Positions 17,860 through 26,448 of a stretch of DNA of 64,000 nucleotides are shown in pieces (position 1 is the stretch's first letter; each line of letters starts with the position of its first letter). Source of the DNA: PSRI01 sp041484195 (lineage in GTDB: Bacteria; Bacteroidota; Bacteroidia; Chitinophagales; Chitinophagaceae); NCBI GenBank assembly GCA_041484195.1, contig JBGPHC010000003.1, positions 186,001-250,000 of the forward strand, given 5' to 3'. The notes beneath the pieces are model-generated. The model did no database searches. It worked only from the letters and a program-made list of their open reading frames with translations, and was not told where the DNA came from. The translations under genes and the position numbers were made by a program.

Positions 17860-18615
17860 TCAATTGTATTTCCTCTTCAACACGCTCACCTGCTCCTGCA
17901 GATTATTCACAAGCGAAGCCAATTGGTTCACATCCCAGCGATGCTGGCTCGATACCTTGCTTATCACCATCTGCGCCAGCCAGAGTTCCAACACATCTTC
18001 CGCATTCACCAGGTAAGGTTTGTAGGAGGGGTTGTCGCTCACAAGCGTGATCTTGCTCTTATTCCTCCCATTTTTTTCCAGGCGCTTATATACAATTCCT
18101 TCGTTCCTCGACACCACGATATAAGCCTGATTATTCTTGGCCTCATCCAAACCATCCACCTTCTCTCCTACAATAATGGAGCCGCTGGGTGTAGGTAGCA
18201 TACTGTCTCCCACGATCTCAAAAGCACGGTAATTGCCACCCGCAAGCATGGGTAAGGTGAAAGTATTCAACTCATCAATGAATTCCGTATCCGCATATCC
18301 CGCCAGATAACCCGCGGCAGCCTTTACGGGCACAAAATGGATCAGGTTGTTTTCCGAAAACATCTTCTGTTGCCTTCTTCGCGCAAGATAGCTTCCCTTC
18401 ACTTCGCTCAGGTCCTTTCGCAGCAGATCATCGAGCGATATTCGGAACATATCACTCAACTTCTCCATGACTTCAATGCGGGGTTCCGCTCTTTCTTCCT
18501 CGTAAGCGCCTACCAGGGAACGCTTGATGTTTAGCTTACTGGCGAACTCTTCCTGTGTCCAGCCGCGCAGCTTGCGAAGGTATTTCAGGTTTAAACCGGC
18601 AAATGACTGTGCCAT
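17860..18615 (-). CDS. XRE-family transcriptional regulator with S24 (LexA/CI-like) peptidase domain
   Basis: Residues 1-65 form an HTH-XRE domain (LKYLRKLRGWTQEEFASKLN...). Residues of about 95-215 form an S24 domain with the catalytic Ser138 (VGDSMLP) and Lys177 (GIVYKRLE), 39 residues apart, as in LexA and phage CI repressors. A possible self-cleavage site is the Ala-Gly of AAAGYLAGY near 101-102. The end (about 225-251) is a short coiled coil. Damage-induced self-cleavage would relieve repression. The gene lies directly upstream of the restriction enzyme on the same strand, with a 79-base gap and two matching palindromes at its own start, so it may control both itself and the RM genes; this is an inference. 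Confidence 0.85.
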   Translation of the reverse strand: MAQSFAGLNLKYLRKLRGWTQEEFASKLNIKRSLVGAYEEERAEPRIEVMEKLSDMFRISLDDLLRKDLSEVKGSYLARRRQQKMFSENNLIHFVPVKAAAGYLAGYADTEFIDELNTFTLPMLAGGNYRAFEIVGDSMLPTPSGSIIVGEKVDGLDEAKNNQAYIVVSRNEGIVYKRLEKNGRNKSKITLVSDNPSYKPYLVNAEDVLELWLAQMVISKVSSQHRWDVNQLASLVNNLQEQVSVLKRKYN

Positions 18616-18653
18616 ACTAACTAATTTAGTAGCAAGTTACTAATTCATTTAGT
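18615..18653 (-). promoter_or_regulatory. Two candidate operators of the S24 regulator
   Basis: TACTAA-N5-TTAGTA (18615-18631) and ACTAA-N5-TTAGT (18639-18653) share the same half-site and 5-base spacer, centred 23 bases apart, and the first touches the regulator's start codon. Matched palindromes next to the start of a LexA-like regulator fit autoregulation. The repeat arrangement is seen directly; binding is inferred. Confidence 0.55.
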
Positions 18654-18700
18654 CGCATCAAAATTTTTTTTGAAAAATATTCAATGGCGCCAAATCCGGA

Positions 18701-18732
18701 TTTGGGTAACAAACAAATAATGATGATTTTTG
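18701..18732 (+). promoter_or_regulatory. Candidate promoter of the surE-lpxB operon
   Basis: TTTG at 18701-18704 is followed after 20 bases by GATTTTTG (18725-18732), which matches TAnnTTTG in all but its first base. Transcription would begin near 18740, about 17 bases before the surE ATG. The pattern is that of Bacteroidota primary promoters; function is untested. Confidence 0.4.
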
Positions 18733-18756
18733 ACCAGGGATTGAACCTTTAAGCCC

Positions 18757-19536
18757 ATGGCCAAAAAAACGAAAGACAAACCAATCATACTGATCACAAA
18801 CGACGATGGCGTAAGCGCACCTGGTATCCGGAGCCTTGTGGAAGCCGTTAAGGACCTCGGAAAAGTAGTGGTGGTGGCGCCCGATAAACCCCAGTCAGGC
18901 ATGGGTCATGCTATCACTATCGGCTACCCGCTAAGGCTTTATGCGGCAAAGGTGATGGACAATGTGGAGGCCTGGAGCTGCAGCGGCACCCCTGTCGATT
19001 GCGTGAAACTTGCAGTTGACAAGATTCTGCGCCGTAAACCCGATATCTGCCTCAGCGGCATCAACCATGGACCCAACCATTCCATCAATGTCATCTACTC
19101 TGGTACTATGAGCGCGGCCATCGAAGCCTCCATTGAAAGCATACCCTCCGTGGGATTTTCATTGCTGGACTACAGCATGGAGGCCAATTTTGAAGGCGCC
19201 CAGAAATACGCGAGACAGATCGTCCAGAAATTACTGGGACGGAAGTCCGACAAACATCTTTGTCTCAACGTCAATATCCCTGCAGTGGATGCCAGCCTGA
19301 TCAATGGAATCAAAGTCTGCCGCCAGGCCTATGCCAAATACGAGGAAGACTTCGACGAGAGAAAAGACCCTAATGGCCGAAAATATTTTTGGCTCACAGG
19401 AGCTTTTGTGAATTTTGATAAAGGAAAAGACACGGATGTATGGGCGCTTGCCAATAATTATGTGAGTGTGGTGCCCGTGCAATTTGATCTCACGAATTAC
19501 GTTTTGAAAGAAAAACTCAAAAATACCTTCGTATAA
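18757..19536 (+). CDS. surE: 5'/3'-nucleotidase SurE
   Basis: SurE hydrolyses nucleoside 5'- and 3'-monophosphates and short polyphosphate, using a divalent metal. The start (KPIILITNDDGVSAPGI) carries the metal-binding DD motif, followed by VVVAPDKPQSGMGHAIT and the SGINHGPNHS and YSGTMSAAIE blocks. At 259 residues it has the usual length. The stop is 2 bases before a small membrane protein gene, and lpxB follows on the same strand, a gene order often seen in Bacteroidota. No role in lipid A is implied by chemistry; the grouping may reflect shared expression. Confidence 0.97.
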   Translation: MAKKTKDKPIILITNDDGVSAPGIRSLVEAVKDLGKVVVVAPDKPQSGMGHAITIGYPLRLYAAKVMDNVEAWSCSGTPVDCVKLAVDKILRRKPDICLSGINHGPNHSINVIYSGTMSAAIEASIESIPSVGFSLLDYSMEANFEGAQKYARQIVQKLLGRKSDKHLCLNVNIPAVDASLINGIKVCRQAYAKYEEDFDERKDPNGRKYFWLTGAFVNFDKGKDTDVWALANNYVSVVPVQFDLTNYVLKEKLKNTFV

Positions 19537-19538
19537 CA

Positions 19539-19844
19539 ATGTTTAACTGGTTCAAACAAGACGCACTCAGGCTGGGCTTCATCCTGGGTTTGCTCGCCCC
19601 CTTTCTGAGTCTGCTGATTTATTATATGCTGAAGTTCTACCCGCTCTATAGCGTGGGCGACATGTATTATGCGCTTCGCACCAACAAACAAATGGTCACT
19701 GCCATTAGTATCCCCTGCCTTTTTCTGAATATACTGCTCTTCACTTTATATATCAATTCGCACCGCGACAAGACCGCTAAGGGAATCTTCTCTGTTACTC
19801 TCATCATTGCTATCGGAGCCCTATTGTTCAAATTTCTAGATTAG
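19539..19844 (+). CDS. Small integral membrane protein
   Basis: A 101-residue protein with about three membrane segments (FILGLLAPFLSLLIYYML, AISIPCLFLNILLFTLYI and VTLIIAIGALLFKFL). It begins 2 bases after surE and precedes lpxB, so it is likely in the same operon. I do not recognise a characterised family; short proteins of this type at this spot are common in Bacteroidota. A role in the envelope is likely from position only. Confidence 0.75.
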   Translation: MFNWFKQDALRLGFILGLLAPFLSLLIYYMLKFYPLYSVGDMYYALRTNKQMVTAISIPCLFLNILLFTLYINSHRDKTAKGIFSVTLIIAIGALLFKFLD

Positions 19845-19891
19845 ATTTTTTGTTGCCGGGTTGCAGGAATTCTATTCATCGCCTCTTGCGT

Positions 19892-19915
19892 CGCCTGCCT
19901 ACCGTCAGGCAGGCG
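19892..19915. repeat. Dispersed GCCTGCC/GGCAGGC palindrome
   Basis: CGCCTGCCT (19892-19900), a 6-base loop ACCGTC and AGGCAGGCG (19907-19915) form a perfect 9-pair stem. It lies in the 298-base gap between the membrane protein and lpxB, where I see no convincing gene. The same GC-rich palindrome type is scattered through many Bacteroidota genomes. It could act as a terminator or mRNA-stability element between the two genes. Confidence 0.6.
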
Positions 19916-20142
19916 CCTGTTGACTGTTTCGCTCAGATCAACGGCTTAAGCAAATGTGCATTTCCCAAAACGCTCCGGGCGCCATCGTCTCATTCCAATT
20001 TGAATCCCCGCGAAATTCCGTCTGAACCTGACGGTTATTTCCAACTTCTAAATATGTATTGCCGCTTATCTTTGCTCGTTCGCGCCTGCTTCTACGATTT
20101 GGACGCGAAGCGCGAAATTTTTCATAATATCTAAAAGCCTTC

Positions 20143-21261
20143 ATGCGATATTATATCATAGCAGGGGAAGCATCAGGAGACCTTCACGGATCAAACCTCA
20201 TCCGGGAACTGAAAAAATCAGATCCGGAGGCGATCATCCGTTGCTGGGGTGGCGACCTGATGCAGGCTGCCGGAGGAGAATTGGTGAAGCATTACCGTGA
20301 TCTCGCATTCATGGGTTTCGCCGAAGTGATCCTGAATCTCCGAACCATCATGCGCAATCTCAGGTTTTGCAAGGAGGATATCCTGCAGTTTAAACCCGAT
20401 GCGCTGATATTGATTGACTACCCCGGATTCAATCTCAAGATCGCGACCTGGGCCAAAGAAAAAAACATCAAGGTCATTTATTATATTTCTCCACAGGTCT
20501 GGGCCTGGAAAGAAGTCAGGGTACAGATCATCAAACAAAGCGTAGATAAAATGCTCGTGATCCTCCCCTTTGAAAAAGCCTTCTATCATAAATGGAATTA
20601 TGAAGTGGAATACGTGGGCCATCCCCTGGTGGAGGAACTGGAGGAATTCAAATCCAGGTCGGGGTCTGGCAATGGAAAATCTCCGGCTAATATCGTGGCA
20701 TTATTACCCGGCAGCCGCAGACAGGAAATCCTGGCCAAACTTCCCATCATGCTTAAAGTAAGCGCCCATTTCCCTTCCTACGATTTCGTGATAGCCAGGG
20801 CTCCGGGTCTTGAAGATGCATTCTATGATCAATTGTCAAAAGATTATCCCAATGTGAAAAGCGTGAGCGGCAAGACCTATGACCTTCTAGTGAATGCGAA
20901 AGCGGCCCTGGTGACTTCGGGTACCGCAACACTTGAAACCGCACTGTTTGGAATTCCTGAAGTGGTATGTTACAAAGGGAACTGGCTCTCTTATGAAATT
21001 GCGAAACGTATCATCAGGATCAAATATATTTCCCTCGTGAACCTGATCATGGATAAACCCGTAGTGAAGGAACTGATTCAGCATGAACTGACAGTGGAAA
21101 ATCTAAAAAGAGAACTGGATCTCATCCTGCACGACCAGTCCCGGATCAACGAGATGAAATCCGACTATGCCACCCTTAAAAATATTCTAAGCCAGGGCGG
21201 TCATGCTTCAGCCAACGCAGCAAATGCCATCAGCAAGTTTTTGCAAAACGTATCATCATGA
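20143..21261 (+). CDS. lpxB: Lipid-A-disaccharide synthase
   Basis: LpxB joins UDP-2,3-diacylglucosamine to lipid X to form the lipid A disaccharide at the inner membrane. The 372-residue protein has the family opening YYIIAGEASGDLHGSNL, the conserved MGFAEV, SPQVWAWKEVR and LPGSRRQEI motifs, and the VTSGTATLE nucleotide-binding block, followed by NLIMDKPVVKELIQ. All are intact. Length and start are normal. The last 32 bases overlap a small gene on the opposite strand. This gene identifies the host as an LPS-making Gram-negative bacterium. Confidence 0.97.
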   Translation: MRYYIIAGEASGDLHGSNLIRELKKSDPEAIIRCWGGDLMQAAGGELVKHYRDLAFMGFAEVILNLRTIMRNLRFCKEDILQFKPDALILIDYPGFNLKIATWAKEKNIKVIYYISPQVWAWKEVRVQIIKQSVDKMLVILPFEKAFYHKWNYEVEYVGHPLVEELEEFKSRSGSGNGKSPANIVALLPGSRRQEILAKLPIMLKVSAHFPSYDFVIARAPGLEDAFYDQLSKDYPNVKSVSGKTYDLLVNAKAALVTSGTATLETALFGIPEVVCYKGNWLSYEIAKRIIRIKYISLVNLIMDKPVVKELIQHELTVENLKRELDLILHDQSRINEMKSDYATLKNILSQGGHASANAANAISKFLQNVSS

Positions 21262-21397
21262 CGATTAATGCAAAGAGGAAAAGGAAAATAGAAATGCGAT
21301 TGATTCCGTGCATGTATTTCACCCACTGCGTGCGTGGTTCATTCGGATCTCTTTTCCTGATGAAGAGATATTCGGATATTTGCCGCCATAACCTCAT
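21230..21397 (-). CDS. Small DUF6728-like membrane protein
   Basis: A 55-residue open frame on the minus strand, starting at the ATG complement of 21395-21397 and ending in TGA at 21230-21232. It reads as a charged N-terminal part with Y-FIRKRDPNEPRTQW, then KYMHGINRI and one strong membrane helix (ISIFLFLFALIVMMIRF), which matches what I recall of the DUF6728 family of Bacteroidota (an R/K-KDP...MHGxNRIS pattern). It overlaps the lpxB end by 32 bases, convergently. Function unknown. The pattern is distinctive, though the frame is short, so I am moderately sure. Confidence 0.68.
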   Translation of the reverse strand: MRLWRQISEYLFIRKRDPNEPRTQWVKYMHGINRISIFLFLFALIVMMIRFAKTC

Positions 21398-21916
21398 GCA
21401 ATAGAATTATGACCGCAAAATTATTTTAATTTTCTTTCCTTCCTCACTCCTCCTGAAGTGAACCTTGCCATCACAATTCCAACTTTCTCAAACAAACGAT
21501 CAGGCTTCGAATTATTCCGCTATCCCATATCAACCAGTTGCCGGATTCTTTCATTAGTACCAAGCTCTATCATTCATAAATTTCATCACAATAAAATCTT
21601 TCCAGAGCTGTTGAATACCGGTAAAATGTGCAAAGCACAGACCTTGTGAGCGTATGTCAATGACAGTAGAAGAGGCCTGTGAAAGTTCATCAGTAGCTGA
21701 AATAGAGAGCCCTTTTACTTCAGCCAGAAACAGACTGCCTTTATTAATGAAATAATCTTAGACAAATTAGATAAATTTGTAAACCAGATCAGGTTCATAT
21801 CCAGCGCAATGTATTGGATTTCAAAGAGTTCCGAATGGGCCTTGGAAATGCAGTCGGGAACCGGGATTGTGATCCCTGTTTGGAAGACTCTGAGACCGTA
21901 AAATAGATAAACCCTT
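21398..21916. other. Intergenic gap of about 520 bases, no gene seen
   Basis: Between the small minus-strand gene and the GT2 gene I find no frame with good composition, no repeat of note and no RNA motif. A minus-strand frame of about 60 codons near 21560-21740 ends in WKDFIVMKFMNDRAWY but has no start codon; it may be a decayed remnant. Confidence 0.5.
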
Positions 21917-22819
21917 ATGAATGCGAGGAATCCCCTTGTATCTATAGTCACACTCAACTGGAACACGACGGAAATAACCTGTGATTTCCTCAGGTCCGTC
22001 AATACTCAAAATGGCTATTCCCCAGTGGAGGTGATCGTTGTAGACAATGCTTCCGGGGAAGATTCCAGTGCCGCGTTTAGGGAAATATATCCTGCCGTGA
22101 AGGTTATTCGAAATAAGGAAAATCTTGGTTTTTCAGGAGGGAATAATAAAGGAATTGAAGCCGCGGCAGGTGAATATATTTTCATAGTCAACAATGACAC
22201 GGAATTCACTCCGGGGCTCATAGAAGGATTGCTGGAAATTTTTCAACTCTATCCCGACGCGGGAGTCGTCAGTCCCAAATTTCACTACTATTATCAAAAG
22301 GGCACCATCGAATATGCAGGATACGAGCCGGTGAATGTGTTTACCGGCAGAAATGGAATGATCGGATGCAGGGAAGAAGACAGAGGACAATATAATACGG
22401 TTAGTGTAACCAGTTATGCACATGGTGGCGGGATGATGGTGTCGCGCAAGGTCATCGAGGAAGTGGGCCTCATGCCGGCTGAATTTTTCCTGTACTATGA
22501 GGAATTTGACTGGTGCGAACAGATCAAGAGAAAAAAATTCAAGGTCTATTACCAGCCCAAGTCACTCATTTATCATAAAGAGTCGATGACCACGGGGAAA
22601 TTCAGCCCCTTAAAAACATTTTATCAAACCCGCAACAGGATCTTATTCATGAGGCGAAATGTGCCCATGCCCGGCCTTGCGGTATTCATGTTGTATTTTA
22701 CGTTGTTTACCATACCAAAGAACACCCTGACTTTTTTCATAAAAGGACAAAAAGCACACCTGAAATCATTCTGGAAGGCCATCATCTGGCATTTTAATCC
22801 AGCAATCACTTTTAATTAA
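21917..22819 (+). CDS. Glycosyltransferase family 2 protein (rhamnosyltransferase-like)
   Basis: A 300-residue inverting GT2 enzyme. The N-terminal GT-A domain opens with VSIVTLNWNTTEIT and has VVDNASGEDS, NLGFSGGNNKG and the DxD-type NNDTEF, which binds the metal and nucleotide sugar. The GGGMMVSRKV and LYYEEFDWCEQIK blocks mark the dTDP-rhamnose-type and related transferases. Two short hydrophobic stretches near the C-terminus (FMLYFTLFTI) may contact the membrane. Its stop is 5 bases before asnB, so the two are cotranscribed. Together they may build an amide-bearing or polysaccharide product; the substrate is unknown. Confidence 0.9.
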   Translation: MNARNPLVSIVTLNWNTTEITCDFLRSVNTQNGYSPVEVIVVDNASGEDSSAAFREIYPAVKVIRNKENLGFSGGNNKGIEAAAGEYIFIVNNDTEFTPGLIEGLLEIFQLYPDAGVVSPKFHYYYQKGTIEYAGYEPVNVFTGRNGMIGCREEDRGQYNTVSVTSYAHGGGMMVSRKVIEEVGLMPAEFFLYYEEFDWCEQIKRKKFKVYYQPKSLIYHKESMTTGKFSPLKTFYQTRNRILFMRRNVPMPGLAVFMLYFTLFTIPKNTLTFFIKGQKAHLKSFWKAIIWHFNPAITFN

Positions 22820-22824
22820 AAACT

Positions 22825-24726
22825 ATGTGTGGTATTACCGGCTTTATAGATTATAGAAAAAACAGTAGCCTGTCAACGCTTAAGAATATGACAGATGCCC
22901 TTGTGCATCGTGGTCCCGATGATACCGGCTATGAAATCTATGATTCGCCGACGGCCCTCATTGGATTTGGCCAGAGACGCCTGTCAATCCTGGACCTTTC
23001 TCCATTGGGTCATCAACCGATGCATTTTGGAGACCTCATTGTGAATTATAACGGAGAAATTTACAATTTCAAAGAGATCAGAAAAGAGCTGGAAGAAAAG
23101 GGATACCAGTTTCAATCCTGGTCCGACACCGAAGTGATTCTCAAAGGCTATCATTGCTGGGGCTGGGATGTATTGCAGAAATTCGTCGGCATGTTTGCGA
23201 TCGCTTTCTACGACAAACGGCAGGAGAAAATCTATCTCGTCAGAGACAGGGCCGGTGTAAAGCCATTGTATTATTACAACACCAATGAAATACTCCTCTT
23301 TGGTTCGGAGCTTAAGGCTCTATATCAGCACCCTTCTTTCAGGAAGGATATTGATATAAACAGCGTTGCCCTTTTTCTACAGTATAGCTATATTCCAGCG
23401 CCACATACTGTTTTCCATCATACATATAAACTCCTGCCTGGCCATATTCTTTCCATCGACCTAAAAACGAAGAACCAGGAAATCAGCAAGTACTGGGATG
23501 TATTTGACTACTACAATAAACCCGTACTTGAAATTTCAGACGCTGAAGCCATTGAGCATACTGATAAACTCCTAAAAAATGCATATGAATACCGCATGGT
23601 TGCCGATGTACCCGTAGGCATATTCCTGAGCGGAGGTTATGATAGTTCCAGTGTTGCGGCATTATTGCAGACAGGACGGAGTGAAAAACTAAAGACTTTC
23701 ACTATCGGCTTTCACGAAAATGAATTCAATGAAGCCCCGGAGGCGAAAAAAATTGCGGAGTACCTGGGCACCGACCATACGGAATGGTACCTCACCGCCA
23801 AGGAAGCCGCGGATGTATTACCGCTATTGCCGGAAATTTATGATGAGCCCTTCGCCGATAATTCCACCGTTCCTACCGTGTTAGTCAGCAAGCTGGCACG
23901 TAAGCAGGTTAAGGTGGCGCTGAGCGCCGATGGTGGAGATGAGATATTTGGTGGCTATAATAAATTCAACCAGGCACAGAAATTCACCGGGCAGATTCCT
24001 GTGGCTATTCAAACCATGCTGAGTGGAGCCATGTCCCTCGTGAACCCTGAAAATATTCCTTATTTCAATTCAAAATATAATTTCAGCACCCGATATGAGA
24101 AAATGAAACTCATCTGGAAGAATCACGACCCAGTGACCGCGATAAAATATATCAGTCAGTATATTACCGAAAGCCAGGTGGAGTCATTCCTTGGGAAACC
24201 ATTCGACCGCTATCACACTTTTTTTGAAGATGGAGCCAAACTGGCTTCACATGACGGAGTTGTAAATCGTCTTTTGGCAATTGACTACAAGACTTTCCTG
24301 GTGGACAATAACCTGGTGAAGGTTGACAGGGCTACCATGTCTGTAGGATTGGAGGGAAGGGAACCCATGCTTGACCACAGGGTGATAGAATTTGTGGCAC
24401 AATTGCCTTCATCTATGAAGATCAGGGATGGCGTAAACAAATACCTGCTCAAACAGATCGTTCATAAATATATTCCACACGAATTGATGGAAAGGCCCAA
24501 GCGGCCATTCATAGCACCGCTCATGGTTTGGTTCAAAGATGATTTGCAGGAGCAATTGAATTATTTCCTAAATGAAAGAACCCTGAAGGCATCCGGAATC
24601 TTCAATCCGGGCCCCATCATTCAGTTGAGAAATGAGTACCTGAGCGGTAAAAAAGTTACTTATCAGAAACTCTGGCATGTGCTCATCTTCCAGTTATGGT
24701 ACAACAAATGGATCAGCAAATTGTAA
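22825..24726 (+). CDS. asnB: Asparagine synthase (glutamine-hydrolysing), surface-polysaccharide type
   Basis: The N-terminal nucleophile Cys2 (MCGITGF) defines the class II glutamine amidotransferase domain, followed by the HRGPDD and GQRRLSILDLS blocks. The synthetase domain has the ATP pyrophosphatase loop SGGYDSSS and the later LSADGGDEIFGGY and DNNLVKVDRATMS motifs. At 633 residues it is the long AsnB type. Such enzymes make asparagine, or amidate sugars in polysaccharide loci. It follows a glycosyltransferase by 5 bases, which favours a polysaccharide role, but housekeeping asparagine synthesis is equally possible. No regulation is visible. Confidence 0.93.
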   Translation: MCGITGFIDYRKNSSLSTLKNMTDALVHRGPDDTGYEIYDSPTALIGFGQRRLSILDLSPLGHQPMHFGDLIVNYNGEIYNFKEIRKELEEKGYQFQSWSDTEVILKGYHCWGWDVLQKFVGMFAIAFYDKRQEKIYLVRDRAGVKPLYYYNTNEILLFGSELKALYQHPSFRKDIDINSVALFLQYSYIPAPHTVFHHTYKLLPGHILSIDLKTKNQEISKYWDVFDYYNKPVLEISDAEAIEHTDKLLKNAYEYRMVADVPVGIFLSGGYDSSSVAALLQTGRSEKLKTFTIGFHENEFNEAPEAKKIAEYLGTDHTEWYLTAKEAADVLPLLPEIYDEPFADNSTVPTVLVSKLARKQVKVALSADGGDEIFGGYNKFNQAQKFTGQIPVAIQTMLSGAMSLVNPENIPYFNSKYNFSTRYEKMKLIWKNHDPVTAIKYISQYITESQVESFLGKPFDRYHTFFEDGAKLASHDGVVNRLLAIDYKTFLVDNNLVKVDRATMSVGLEGREPMLDHRVIEFVAQLPSSMKIRDGVNKYLLKQIVHKYIPHELMERPKRPFIAPLMVWFKDDLQEQLNYFLNERTLKASGIFNPGPIIQLRNEYLSGKKVTYQKLWHVLIFQLWYNKWISKL

Positions 24727-24990
24727 TTACTGTCATCTTCTTCTATCCCAGCCAGCTGGTTTTGGAATCATTTGTAGCAGAACTCATTTGGTGACGGATG
24801 GTATTGTTTTATCAAATCACCAGAAAACAAAGTCTGGGGATGATTGTATTTCATTCCCGAAGAATTGATAGATTCCCAGTGAATGCCGGGTTCATCAGAC
24901 TTTTCAGGATTACCCTATAGAATTGCTAAAATAATAGAATCCGGTTGTAGGATCATTCTCTGGTTTCTTATATTTATGTAAACAGGGGCG

Positions 24991-25800
24991 ATGGAAAAAA
25001 AATTACAGAATCAGGTTGCTATAGTTACAGGAGCCAGCAGCGGCATTGGGGCAGGCACCGCATTGGAACTGGCCAAAGCGGGTGCGACTGTAATCGTGAA
25101 CTATCCCTTCGCCGTCACAAAAGATGCCGCGGAGGCAATTGTGAACGAAATTAAGGCGGCAGGCGGAAATGCGCAGAGTTATCAGTGTGATGTTAGCAAG
25201 GAGCCTGAGGTTGAAAAGATGTTTGCCGATACGGTGGCGCAATGGGGAACGGTTGACATTCTCATTAACAATGCGGGTATTCAAAAAGATGCGCCCTTCA
25301 CCAGCATGAGTCTGGAGGCCTGGAACCAGGTGCTGGCGGTAAACCTGAATGGACAATTTCTTTGTGCGAGAGAAGCCATTAAAGAATTCCTGCGCCGCGG
25401 AGTGCAGCCCGAGCGATCCATAGCCGCCGGCAAAATAATCTGCATGAGCAGCGTACATGAAGTCATTCCCTGGTCGGGTCATGCCAACTATGCCGCCAGC
25501 AAGGGAGGCATCATGATGATGATGAAAACGATAGCCCAGGAATTCGCGGGCAAAAAAGTGAGGGTCAACAGCATTGCTCCGGGCGCCATCAAAACGCCTC
25601 TCAATCATGCGGCATGGGAGACACCGGAGGCCTTACAAAGCCTGATGAAACTGATCCCTTACAAAAGAATCGGTGACGTATCTGATATTGGAAAAGCAGC
25701 CGCATGGCTGGCAAGTGACGAGAGCGATTACGTAAATGGAGCGACTCTGTTCGTGGATGGAGGAATGACACTTTACCCGGGATTCGAAGACAATGGATAA
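24991..25800 (+). CDS. Short-chain dehydrogenase (glucose 1-dehydrogenase-like)
   Basis: A classical SDR of 269 residues. The Rossmann glycine motif TGASSGIG is at 13-20, the NNAG block near 93, and the catalytic Ser154 (MSSV), Tyr167 and Lys171 (YAASK) are intact. The C-terminal end (DESDYVNGATLFVDGGMTLYP) is the typical SDR tail. Residues after the first beta strand (NYPF) suggest NADP(H) or NAD(H) without certainty. The pattern is closest to glucose 1-dehydrogenases and 3-oxoacyl-ACP reductase relatives. It stands alone; the substrate cannot be read. Confidence 0.9.
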   Translation: MEKKLQNQVAIVTGASSGIGAGTALELAKAGATVIVNYPFAVTKDAAEAIVNEIKAAGGNAQSYQCDVSKEPEVEKMFADTVAQWGTVDILINNAGIQKDAPFTSMSLEAWNQVLAVNLNGQFLCAREAIKEFLRRGVQPERSIAAGKIICMSSVHEVIPWSGHANYAASKGGIMMMMKTIAQEFAGKKVRVNSIAPGAIKTPLNHAAWETPEALQSLMKLIPYKRIGDVSDIGKAAAWLASDESDYVNGATLFVDGGMTLYPGFEDNG

Positions 25801-25813
25801 TAATTTATTGCCT

Positions 25814-25840
25814 TTTCAAATAGCCGTGAGCGATTTGAAA
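25814..25840. terminator. Possible bidirectional hairpin between convergent genes
   Basis: TTTCAAAT (25814-25821) and ATTTGAAA (25833-25840) form an 8-pair stem with an 11-base loop, between the stops of the SDR and the SemiSWEET gene. The low G+C of the stem makes terminator function uncertain. Confidence 0.3.
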
Positions 25841-25876
25841 TAAAGTTCCTGAAATCTCTTCAATTCAGCCGGCGGG

Positions 25877-26131
25877 CTATTTATACCTGATCTTGTACGC
25901 CAGTATTATCAATGAAAAGACCAGGGTGATGCCGTTGGCCGCGACGATGGGAATATTCTGCGACAGGATCCCATAGACAAACCAAAGCAGGGTACCAAAA
26001 GCAAAAAGAGCGTACATATAAAGTGAGATCCCTTTCGTATTACGTGTTCGAATAGTCTTAAGAGCCTGTGGCAGAAATGATGCAGTGGTGCAAATCGCAG
26101 CCGACATTCCCAAAATAGTGATGAAGTTCAT
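25877..26131 (-). CDS. SemiSWEET sugar transporter
   Basis: An 84-residue protein with three membrane helices. The PQ-loop SFLPQALKTIRTRNTKGIS lies between helix 1 and the next segment, and the later LWFVYGILSQNIPIVAANGI matches the WFVYG and N-rich turn of SemiSWEETs. Homodimers move disaccharides or glucose across the membrane by facilitated diffusion. Length and motifs fit exactly. It is a single-gene unit near no sugar genes, so the substrate is unclear. The C-terminus ends ILAYKIRYK. Confidence 0.92.
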   Translation of the reverse strand: MNFITILGMSAAICTTASFLPQALKTIRTRNTKGISLYMYALFAFGTLLWFVYGILSQNIPIVAANGITLVFSLIILAYKIRYK

Positions 26132-26448
26132 GAGCGGATTACCTGATTTTGATTTAGAAGGGCATTTTGCATTTCGTGCAGATTCCTCGTTATGCCCTTA
26201 TGCTTTCTGGTGGCCTCGTGGGTAATAGAAAAATTCTCTCACTAAGCCAGGCGAGTGGTATTGCAGTAGCCTGTACAAGCGACAAATATAGAGCAATAAA
26301 TTGACGCCATACTGGTATGTCATCCCGAGGAGCATATCGTATAAGTATGGTTTAAAATCGCCCCAAAAAAAAATTGTGAACTCCCTGGCCGATTAAAGGC
26401 AGAAAAAATAATAAGAATTTGCAGGTTGGGTTTTGAGTTGAATTGTAT
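26132..26448. other. Intergenic gap of about 317 bases, no gene seen
   Basis: The stretch between the SemiSWEET start and the VOC protein stop holds no frame I believe and no clear repeat or RNA motif. A promoter for the SemiSWEET gene must lie here, but I cannot locate it with confidence. Confidence 0.5.

Noticed and set aside
19850..20134. 94-codon frame between the small membrane protein and lpxB
   Set aside because: Composition is unlike a protein and the repeat at 19892-19915 falls within it.
21560..21740. Minus-strand open frame of about 60 codons in the gap before the GT2 gene
   Set aside because: No start codon and no family resemblance; kept only as a possible remnant.
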